DNA of 9,478 nucleotides from NCBI GenBank assembly GCA_023131705.1, contig JAGLZG010000013.1, positions 1 to 9,478 on the forward strand, in the 5' to 3' direction. This document shows, in pieces, positions 1 to 5,783 of this stretch. Position numbers and translations under genes: made by a program. The first letter of the stretch is position 1. The number at the start of each line of letters is the position of its first letter. This DNA comes from Nanobdellota archaeon. Lineage in GTDB: Archaea; Nanobdellota; Nanobdellia; Woesearchaeales; B3-WOES. Below the pieces are notes generated by a model that saw nothing but the letters and a program-made list of their open reading frames with translations, had not been told where the DNA came from and did no database searches.

Positions 1-55
1 TTTTCTAAAAAGATTTTTTCTTTATAAATTTTTTGTTTTCCAGTTGTGTAAAATC

Positions 56-78
56 TATACTAATTTAGTTTTAGTATA
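56..78 (-). terminator. Possible hairpin terminator of the nuclease-like gene
   Basis: An 8-bp perfect inverted repeat (TATACTAA at 56-63 with TTAGTATA at 71-78, 7-nt loop) lies just past the stop codon of the minus-strand gene. On the minus strand it is followed by GATTTT. The position suits a terminator or 3'-end structure, but the T-run is short. The rest of positions 1-87 is T-rich, with no gene visible. Confidence 0.35.
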
Positions 79-87
79 CAATCTTGT

Positions 88-936
88 CTATTTTTTAACA
101 AAAAAGCTCATTAATGGCTTATTCTTTTTTTCCAGTCTTTGCTTTAGCCCGGATGCTGTTACTGGTTTTTTGAAAATGCCTTTCATCTTATCCTGTTTTA
201 TAACAGCATTCAAAAATCTCTTTTTAGATTTTTTCCCAAGTATTTCCTCAATAATAATCTCTGCTAATATCTCTGGCTGCCTTAGTTTTGAGTGTTTAAG
301 CAGGATTGCTAATTCTTTTGTGTTTAGATTTTTTAACAGTTTTTTTGTTCCCTCCTGGTTTAGGAAGCAATTTACAAATTTCTGCCTTGTTTTTTGATTT
401 AGAACAGGGTGGTTTTCTTTTTTATCAAGCAGCATAGCAAGCTTATCCGGCTGTGCTAATAATAAGTATTTGGTTAATTGCAATGTCCTTATAACATCAT
501 CCCTATAATACTGTGTATCCAGGTCAAGAATTACATCACACATTATATCCTCAAATTTGAGAATATTTATGTTTTTTAATTTAAACCCTTCAATAATCTC
601 TTTTTCTCTGGATACAGGCAGATTGCTGACAACAGCTATCTTTTCATATTCCTGTTTCTCCCCTATGATGTTTTTAATTGCATTATTAACCCCTTTTATA
701 ATTAAACTGTCATTAAACCTTTTTCTTATAAAATTTTCAATGCCTTTTTTTACATCTTTTTCTGACAGCCCTGATGTCAGAGAACAGCTTACCTCTATAT
801 GGTAGAATCTATTTGCATTGGATTCCGGCTTTAATGCCAAAATGCCAATATCCCGGTTGCTGATCTTTATATTTTTTACAGTAGAAAATCCTTCCTGGTT
901 TAACCAATAATCTATAATCTGTTTTTCCGCAGATAT
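88..936 (-). CDS. PD-(D/E)XK nuclease-fold-like protein, apparent non-AUG start
   Basis: This is a 282-residue protein if started at ATA 936-934; the first ordinary start in frame is TTG at 840, giving 250 residues. The extra 32 residues read MSAEKQIIDYWLNQEGF, then a strand ending NRDIGILALKP, followed by YHIEVSCSL. This helix-strand-Asp...Glu-x-Ser layout resembles the core of restriction-endonuclease-like folds, with Asp29 and Glu48 as the acidic pair. Ser50 stands where the usual Lys would be, so catalysis is doubtful. The TTG start would remove the Asp strand, so I extended the gene. AGGGG lies 6 nt before the ATA, and a minus-strand TATA box (968-975) would start transcription near 945-950. 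The remainder is a helical, Lys-rich tail that I do not recognise. A sequencing error or old frameshift at the start is the main alternative. The DNA substrate is unknown. It is divergent from the AAA ATPase. Confidence 0.6.
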   Translation of the reverse strand: MSAEKQIIDYWLNQEGFSTVKNIKISNRDIGILALKPESNANRFYHIEVSCSLTSGLSEKDVKKGIENFIRKRFNDSLIIKGVNNAIKNIIGEKQEYEKIAVVSNLPVSREKEIIEGFKLKNINILKFEDIMCDVILDLDTQYYRDDVIRTLQLTKYLLLAQPDKLAMLLDKKENHPVLNQKTRQKFVNCFLNQEGTKKLLKNLNTKELAILLKHSKLRQPEILAEIIIEEILGKKSKKRFLNAVIKQDKMKGIFKKPVTASGLKQRLEKKNKPLMSFFVKK

Positions 937-967
937 TCTTATCCCCTGACAAATAATTATTGTGAAC

Positions 968-975
968 TTTATAAA
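968..975 (-). promoter_or_regulatory. TATA box of the nuclease-like gene
   Basis: TTTATAAA on the minus strand lies about 30 nt before the proposed ATA start at 936. This predicts a very short leader that includes the AGGGG Shine-Dalgarno-like stretch (947-943). Confidence 0.45.
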
Positions 976-1031
976 ATTTATGGTTAATTTTAAATAATAT
1001 TTTTAACTTTAAAGTAAGAACAATCAAAAGA

Positions 1032-1039
1032 TTTAAATA
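1032..1039 (+). promoter_or_regulatory. TATA box of the AAA ATPase gene
   Basis: TTTAAATA begins 30 nt before the ATG at 1062, the archaeal distance for a transcript that begins at or next to the start codon. No Shine-Dalgarno sequence precedes that ATG, so the mRNA is probably leaderless. This helps choose 1062 as the start. Confidence 0.6.
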
Positions 1040-1061
1040 TAGTCCATGAATCCATGTTATC

Positions 1062-2609
1062 ATGTGGTTTAGAAAGAAAAAGGAAAAAACCGGATCAGAA
1101 AATTTAGAAAAAAAAGTAGAACAAATAAATGATAAATTATTTAGTAAAGTGCAAATTGTTGAAGATTTTCAGGATGTAAACTATTCTGCAAAGAGGGTGT
1201 GGGATTATTTTAACACAAAAGGTAAAATTACCAAAATTGGCAACAAAACAGGTTTTAATGATAAAATCACCGGTTCACCACAAATGAAACATTCTGAAGA
1301 AGATAACTCTTTCTATCCAACAACAGCAACATTTGACGCAACTATTAATGAATCAAAATATAGGGTAATTTTTGAATCTTCTTTTAGGGAAGAACTTAAA
1401 GTTACTCTTGAATGTGATATTGATAATGTTAATTCCATGAAAGATTTATTGGCTGGAGCAAAACATGAAGTTATATCTATATCAAAAAAATATGAGAGTT
1501 TAGGGCCAATTAAGAATCTATATGAATTTTTAAAATCCAAAGCAAAATCAATGAAAATTACTGGTGGAAGAACAGATTCAAACCCAAAAATGATAGTGGA
1601 TGAGGAGTTAGGATTGTTACCTGTTGAAGCAAAGATTTCAATATCTCTTGACAAAACTAATTATATCATTCGTATTTCAACAGACTTCAATAACAAAGTT
1701 GATATAGAATGCCCGTTAGATAAAACTGATTTTGTGAGTGATTTATTAGAAAGGATGTCAGTAAAAAAAACAAAAGAAGGAGAAAAAGAAGTGAAATCTC
1801 TGGATTTCTATGTTTCTGTTGGTGAATACCACTGGAATATGGTTGGCGGTTTAAGTAAGGCCAGAAAGGAATTACAGCAATATATTGAATGGCCTCTTGA
1901 GAATACAGAATTATTTAAAAAACTTGATTCTTCAATACCAAAAGGCATCCTTTTGATAGGACCTCCCGGAAATGGAAAAACAACTATTGCAAAAATAATC
2001 GCTAATGAAAGTAAATCATCTTTTTACACAGTTTCTCCAAAAGATATAAACTCAATGTGGGTGGGAGGAACTGAAAAAAATTGGGGAAGATTATTTAACC
2101 AGGCCAGAGCCGATGTGAAAAAGGGTAAAACTGTGATGATATTTATAGACGAAATTGATGGTTTTTATACTAACAGAGACGAACTGGATAAATATTCCCG
2201 GATTTCTTTTGGCCAATTCTGCCAGGAGATGGATGGCATTTCAGATTTAGAAAATACAGTTGTTATTGCTGCAACAAATAAACACAAAATTTTAGATGAA
2301 GCCCTGGTAAGAAGATTTACAAAAAAGATATACATTGGAAAACCCGATGCTGAAGGAAGAAAAGAGATTTTAGATATTTACACAAAGAAAAAACAGATAG
2401 CTCAAGATTTTGATATAGAATGTTTAATAAATGCAACAAAAGAGTACTCTGGAGCTCAATTAAAAGAATTATGCGATGCTGCTACTTTTAAAGCAATTGA
2501 ACGTTATTCAGCAACAAAAGGGATAGCAATCAAGGATATAAAAGGGGAATTAATAAAGGAAATGACTATTGAAAAACAAGATTTTTATGCTGTATTAAAT
2601 TCTAAATAA
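1062..2609 (+). CDS. AAA+ ATPase of the Vps4/katanin/p97 type with duplicated N-terminal domain
   Basis: This 515-residue protein has one AAA+ module at about residues 255-515. Visible motifs are Walker A GPPGNGKT (300-307), a pore-loop segment around MWVGGTEKNW like Vps4's S-K-W-x-G-E-S-E-K, Walker B FIDEID (361-366), sensor-1 Asn406 and ALVRRF (414-419) with paired arginine-finger candidates. The RRF form without P-G-R resembles the meiotic/Vps4-katanin clade more than FtsH or p97. ATP-driven remodelling or threading of a protein substrate is expected from the family. The N-terminal half (about 43-130 and 150-229) appears to be two diverged copies of an 80-90 residue alpha-beta domain, probably for substrate or partner binding; I do not recognise it. 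There is no protease domain, transmembrane segment or zinc site. A leaderless start at 1062 fits the TATA box. It stands alone, divergent from the nuclease-like gene. The substrate is unknown. Confidence 0.88.
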   Translation: MWFRKKKEKTGSENLEKKVEQINDKLFSKVQIVEDFQDVNYSAKRVWDYFNTKGKITKIGNKTGFNDKITGSPQMKHSEEDNSFYPTTATFDATINESKYRVIFESSFREELKVTLECDIDNVNSMKDLLAGAKHEVISISKKYESLGPIKNLYEFLKSKAKSMKITGGRTDSNPKMIVDEELGLLPVEAKISISLDKTNYIIRISTDFNNKVDIECPLDKTDFVSDLLERMSVKKTKEGEKEVKSLDFYVSVGEYHWNMVGGLSKARKELQQYIEWPLENTELFKKLDSSIPKGILLIGPPGNGKTTIAKIIANESKSSFYTVSPKDINSMWVGGTEKNWGRLFNQARADVKKGKTVMIFIDEIDGFYTNRDELDKYSRISFGQFCQEMDGISDLENTVVIAATNKHKILDEALVRRFTKKIYIGKPDAEGRKEILDIYTKKKQIAQDFDIECLINATKEYSGAQLKELCDAATFKAIERYSATKGIAIKDIKGELIKEMTIEKQDFYAVLNSK

Positions 2610-2696
2610 ACTGTGCTATAGGGATTGTTGCTAAATATGTTGTGCCATTCTGAACTTTTTCCTAAACAAGGCTTCTGTTCTTTAATTCTTTAATCA

Positions 2697-2706
2697 TTTC
2701 TTTTTT
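2697..2706 (+). terminator. Oligo-T tract after the ATPase gene
   Basis: TTTCTTTTTT lies about 90 nt after the ATPase stop and just before the next promoter. Archaeal polymerase terminates at such T-runs. A shorter TTTTT at 2656-2660 is an alternative. No strong hairpin is seen. Confidence 0.3.
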
Positions 2707-2740
2707 AGGATTTATGTCATTACTATTTAGTGGTATAAAA

Positions 2741-2756
2741 CCGAAAGCTTTATATA
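2741..2756 (+). promoter_or_regulatory. BRE/TATA promoter of the AbrB-kinase operon
   Basis: CCGAAAG (BRE-like) is followed directly by CTTTATATA. The first 12 bases, CCGAAAGCTTTA, are identical to the promoter in front of the 16S rRNA leader at 8300-8311. The predicted transcription start is near 2776-2782, giving a leader of about 15-20 nt that contains AAAGGAG. Confidence 0.65.
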
Positions 2757-2775
2757 TATGTATAAAATATGTATA
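2756..2775 (+). promoter_or_regulatory. Candidate operator: two ATATGTATA repeats one helical turn apart
   Basis: ATATGTATA occurs at 2756-2764 and again at 2767-2775, start to start 11 bp, between the TATA box and the expected transcription start. Two identical half-sites on the same DNA face suit a dimeric or tetrameric AbrB-type protein. The first gene of the operon encodes such a protein, so autorepression is the natural inference. Low-complexity AT sequence could produce this by chance. Confidence 0.35.
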
Positions 2776-2796
2776 TTATTACTATAAAGGAGTAAA

Positions 2797-2952
2797 ATGA
2801 TTGAAAATAGACAATTTGTTATAACTAAAAAGATAGCAAAACATGGAAATCAGGCTATCATAATTATACCCCGAATTCTTGAAGATAAACTAAAACCAGG
2901 CACAATAACAAAACTAACAATAGATGTGCTTGGGGAAGTTAAGAATGATTAA
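2797..2952 (+). CDS. Small AbrB/MazE-family (swapped-hairpin) DNA-binding protein
   Basis: This 51-residue protein is short enough to be missed by gene callers. The core TKKIAKHGNQAIIIIPRIL followed by LKPGTITKLTIDV has the pattern of the AbrB/SpoVT/MazE swapped-hairpin fold: beta strand, G-N-x-x-x-x-x-I-P turn, short helix, then G-x-x-v-x-i-x-v. Such proteins dimerise and bind AT-rich operators. Nothing follows the DNA-binding domain, so it is about the minimum size for the family. AAAGGAG (2786-2792) sits 4 nt before the ATG. Its stop overlaps the kinase start by 8 nt (ATG at 2945, TAA ending at 2952), which implies translational coupling. It may repress its own operon through the repeats at 2756-2775. 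An antitoxin role is possible by fold, but the next gene is a kinase with a membrane anchor, not a PemK- or PIN-type toxin. Confidence 0.75.
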   Translation: MIENRQFVITKKIAKHGNQAIIIIPRILEDKLKPGTITKLTIDVLGEVKND

Positions 2953-4771
2953 AATGACAACACAAATAATAGAAAAGAAGAACAAATCAGGGTTTGAAGA
3001 AATCTCTAGTGAAGAATGGTCTGAATTAATTAAAAGGGGCTATACTTTAGTGGATTTGATTGGATCTGGAAATACAAGAAATGTTTATAAATCAAAATTT
3101 CAGAATGGAATTATTGACACAACAAGAGCTGTAAAAATATCTAAAGATGATGTTGGAACCAATTCTATTGTTACACTAATAAACTTGTCAAAAAGAGACC
3201 CCAATGAAAACGAGGTCTTATATTGTAATGATCTCAGACATCCAAGTATTGTAGAGGTCATTGATAGTTTTAGGCTGAATGGAAAAATAGCTACTGTTGA
3301 GGGCTATTATGATGCTATAAGTTTAGAAGATAGGATTGGAGAGTGGAGTGGTGGACCAATAAGAGATGAAAAAAGATTTGAGCATATTTTTAAACAGGTT
3401 ATAGGGGCGCTCTCTTATGCGCATGAGGAAAAAGAAATTTTACACAGAGATATAAAACCATCAAACATACTTGTTAATAGAAGAGGAGATGTAAAAATAT
3501 CAGACTGGCAAAATGCAAGAAGGATTTCTGACATTAAGGAGCAGGCACTTCCAACAAGGGGTGGAACAGCTTATACCCATCCTGATTTATTAAATGCCCT
3601 TTTAAGTGAAGAAGATGCCTGTGCTAGTAAAAGAACAGATTTATATGCCCTGGGAGCAACAATGGTCTTTGCTTTGACAGGAAAAGATCCTTTTGACTAT
3701 AAACTTGTTAAGAAAGAAAAAGGAAAAGAAATCCAGGTTGAAGATAAAAAAATAGGGATAGCTATTAACACACACCTTGATGACATAACAAGAATTGAAG
3801 AAGATCAACATAAGAAAGACTTAAAAAATATTTTAAAAGAAGTTCCTAAAAAATATAGAAAAACTCTTGAAAGATGCCTAAGTTTAGATAAAGGTTATGG
3901 TAGTATAGTCCAGCTTAAAGAAGATTTTGAACAAGCTTGTAAAAGTAAAACATCTAAATTTAAAGAAGAAATTGTAGGCGGGCTTAAAAAAGGCCTAATT
4001 ATTGGTGGTGGAATTCTTGCATTAGGATTATTAGGAATTTCAGCCTACAATATGCATACTGGACCAGCATACTATCTGCCAATATCTGTAAAAGATATGT
4101 TGATGAGTGAAAACTATCTTCATACTGACCTAAGAATAATTGCAGAAGAAGATGGAAAAGCACTTGAGACATTAAAAGGAAGTTTTTCAGATATAAAACA
4201 TAGACTACCGACTATTGAAAGCAAGTATGATATTAGTGATATTGTAGGGATAATAGAGAGGGCTTCCAGAGTCAATAAAAGACTTTCTTCTGCTTTAATC
4301 AGAAGTTGTTTATTGGGGTCAGAAGAAAACCAAAGAAAAGTTTATGGAAAATCAAGAATTTATCCTGGTTGTTTGCCTACTGATTTTTATTTTAGAATAT
4401 CATCTGAGTATAATGCTATTACAACTCCACCAGATGTTCTGACAGATAGGAAAAAACTTTTTTGGACTTCAAAATATTTAAAAGAGTGCATCCCTCATAG
4501 TTCAAACATAGCGGAAATCTTTACAAAATATTTTTGTACTTCTGAAGAAGTATTCACTGCAAGAAGAAAAGCAGATAATTTGTCATATTTTCCAATTATA
4601 GAAGATAATAGAACAATCAAAGAAGGTTATGGACAAAACCTGCCTTTTGTAAAAAAAAGATTAATTGATACAGCAATAGCTTTCTATTTAATAACAGATA
4701 ATGAAGGAAATATTGATCTTGGTAAAGCAGATCAAACCAGTAGTCCAGCCAAAGGGCTTGCAGCTAAATAG
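2945..4771 (+). CDS. Membrane-anchored Hanks-type Ser/Thr protein kinase with extracytoplasmic domain
   Basis: The protein is 608 residues from ATG 2945 (GGGGAAG at 2932-2938 is 6 nt upstream); ATG 2924 would add seven residues. The kinase domain spans about residues 34-335. Visible are the G-loop IGSGNTRNVYKSK (Gly40, Gly42, Val47), RAVKI with catalytic Lys64, a possible helix-C Glu90, and the loop HRDIKPSNIL (Asp169, Lys171, Asn174). The metal-binding Asp187 sits in DWQ instead of DFG, and HPD replaces APE after GTAYT. Most catalytic residues are kept, so activity is likely. One transmembrane helix (about 350-368, Gly/Leu/Ile-rich) leads to a C-terminal domain of about 235 residues with four cysteines (455, 476, 515, 531), perhaps two disulfides if outside. 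The layout parallels PknB-type receptor kinases, but no PASTA repeat is seen and I do not recognise the outer domain. It is coupled to the AbrB-like gene, a plausible target. Its 3' end overlaps the convergent PhoU gene by 40 nt. Confidence 0.88.
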   Translation: MIKMTTQIIEKKNKSGFEEISSEEWSELIKRGYTLVDLIGSGNTRNVYKSKFQNGIIDTTRAVKISKDDVGTNSIVTLINLSKRDPNENEVLYCNDLRHPSIVEVIDSFRLNGKIATVEGYYDAISLEDRIGEWSGGPIRDEKRFEHIFKQVIGALSYAHEEKEILHRDIKPSNILVNRRGDVKISDWQNARRISDIKEQALPTRGGTAYTHPDLLNALLSEEDACASKRTDLYALGATMVFALTGKDPFDYKLVKKEKGKEIQVEDKKIGIAINTHLDDITRIEEDQHKKDLKNILKEVPKKYRKTLERCLSLDKGYGSIVQLKEDFEQACKSKTSKFKEEIVGGLKKGLIIGGGILALGLLGISAYNMHTGPAYYLPISVKDMLMSENYLHTDLRIIAEEDGKALETLKGSFSDIKHRLPTIESKYDISDIVGIIERASRVNKRLSSALIRSCLLGSEENQRKVYGKSRIYPGCLPTDFYFRISSEYNAITTPPDVLTDRKKLFWTSKYLKECIPHSSNIAEIFTKYFCTSEEVFTARRKADNLSYFPIIEDNRTIKEGYGQNLPFVKKRLIDTAIAFYLITDNEGNIDLGKADQTSSPAKGLAAK

Positions 4772-5637
4772 AAATTTCTTATAGAAGAAGATAAATGATA
4801 TATTATTATCATTTCTTTTCCTTTTTTTTCAGAAAATAAAGAATATGCTTTTTTATATATTAGATCTTTCTCAATTTCATGAATATTTTCTGTTACCTTT
4901 ATATCCTTTTTTTGATAAGCTGTTTTAAGCAAATTAAAAATATTTTTTGCTTTATTTAATAAATCCAAGACTCTATTAGAAATATTAACATTATTTTTAT
5001 CTAAAAATCTACTTAGGTGATATAGCTCTCTTTGACCATGTATAACTAATGTCAAGAATGCCCAGGATAAATGTGATTCTTTATTGGAAATATTTTTCTT
5101 CATTATAACTCTTCTGCAAAAATTATCATATTGTTGTATTTTTTCTTCTATTTCTTCATAATTCATATTTGTTTCTTTTTTGTTTAGCCTCTTTTCAATA
5201 ATTTCAAAGAGCTCAACTATATTATAAAAAATCTTATTAAAAAGAACATCAAATTGTTCCATGGATGGCTCTGTTATGCTTTCGATGATACATTGGTTTT
5301 TTTCTTTTTTGATGACATCAAAGCCAAGGAGCCTTGTTTTAACAACATTGCTCAATACATCAAAACTGGTTTTATCATTAAAATATACCTTTACCCTGTC
5401 ATAGCCCAGTCTATATGTGTTTGTTATTAAAGTTCTTATAGAAGATTCTGTTCTGTTAGTTATATTAAGCTCTGTTTCCAGCTTTTTCTTAATTCCCCCT
5501 ACAGAAACCAGTAAATTGTTGTCTATTGGCTCTATTTCTACCTCGTCTCCTTTGTCTAGTTTAAATTGTTTTATCCATTTAGCAGGCAGGCTAATCATCA
5601 TAGTTGCTGCTCCCTGCTTTACCAGTTTCCTTTTCAT
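4732..5637 (-). CDS. AbrB-PhoU fusion regulator (archaeal phosphate-uptake regulator family)
   Basis: The 301-residue protein starts with an AbrB/SpoVT-type domain (about 1-48: KQGAATMMISLPAKWIKQF, then LDKGDEVEIEPIDNNLLVS). After a linker of alpha-beta character, a helical region of about 110-290 has the spacing of PhoU helices, including EIEEKIQQYDNFCRRVI and E-I-E-K-D-L-I-Y-K. This fusion is common in archaea and is normally annotated as a phosphate-uptake regulator. PhoU domains bind metal clusters and modulate the Pst transporter or a sensor, while the AbrB part should bind DNA. No pst or histidine kinase gene is visible here, so the phosphate link rests on family knowledge. It is divergent from the barrel-like gene across 146 bp of AT-rich DNA, which suggests control of that gene or of itself. 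Its end overlaps the kinase gene by 40 nt. Confidence 0.82.
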   Translation of the reverse strand: MKRKLVKQGAATMMISLPAKWIKQFKLDKGDEVEIEPIDNNLLVSVGGIKKKLETELNITNRTESSIRTLITNTYRLGYDRVKVYFNDKTSFDVLSNVVKTRLLGFDVIKKEKNQCIIESITEPSMEQFDVLFNKIFYNIVELFEIIEKRLNKKETNMNYEEIEEKIQQYDNFCRRVIMKKNISNKESHLSWAFLTLVIHGQRELYHLSRFLDKNNVNISNRVLDLLNKAKNIFNLLKTAYQKKDIKVTENIHEIEKDLIYKKAYSLFSEKKGKEMIIIYHLSSSIRNFYLAASPLAGLLV

Positions 5638-5659
5638 ATAAATTTGTATGTAGAACTTA

Positions 5660-5667
5660 TATATAAA
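5660..5667 (-). promoter_or_regulatory. TATA box of the AbrB-PhoU gene
   Basis: TTTATATA on the minus strand starts 30 nt before the ATG at 5637. This is the leaderless spacing seen for other genes in the window, and no Shine-Dalgarno sequence is visible before that ATG. Confidence 0.5.
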
Positions 5668-5682
5668 TTTTTCTATTTTGTT

Positions 5683-5736
5683 TATATATTTATACTAATA
5701 TATATAGTTTAATAAAAAAGTATATATATTATACTA
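5683..5736 (+). promoter_or_regulatory. Divergent AT-rich control region with an imperfect direct repeat
   Basis: The 146-bp gap between the PhoU and barrel-like genes is almost entirely A/T. TATATATTTATACTA (5683-5697) recurs as TATATATTATACTA (5723-5736) about 40 bp on. Runs such as TATATATA at 5721-5728 could be the TATA box for the rightward gene, with transcription starting near 5750. The repeat could be an operator for the AbrB-PhoU regulator, but the low complexity makes this tentative. Confidence 0.3.
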
Positions 5737-5771
5737 TTACTACTATATCATAATTACTTAATTGTGATGAT

Positions 5772-5777
5772 GGAGGT
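5772..5777 (+). promoter_or_regulatory. Strong Shine-Dalgarno site of the barrel-like gene
   Basis: GGAGGT, six nucleotides before the ATG at 5784, is the best match in the window to an archaeal anti-Shine-Dalgarno sequence. Most neighbours are leaderless or use weak GGGG sites, so this gene is probably translated at a high level. Confidence 0.7.
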
Positions 5778-5783
5778 CAGAAA

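Noticed and set aside
809..1063. Minus-strand 84-residue open frame from ATG 1063
   Set aside because: It overlaps the nuclease-like N-terminus in another frame and covers both divergent promoters. Its sequence is unlike a natural protein.
2662..2751. Minus-strand open frame ending in TAG with protein-like sequence (…NPKKEMIKELKNRSLV)
   Set aside because: It has no upstream start codon other than an internal ATG giving about 12 residues, it runs through the AbrB promoter, and the low-complexity AT sequence explains it. At most it is a gene remnant.
4732..4771. Overlap of kinase and PhoU gene ends as a possible frameshift or misassembly
   Set aside because: Both C-termini read as complete proteins. 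A 40-nt tail-to-tail overlap is unremarkable in compact genomes.
5764..5783. GTGATGA followed by further box-like bases, resembling a C/D-box sRNA start
   Set aside because: There is no matching D box and no C'/D' pair at proper spacing. The segment is explained as the leader and GGAGGT site of the barrel-like gene.
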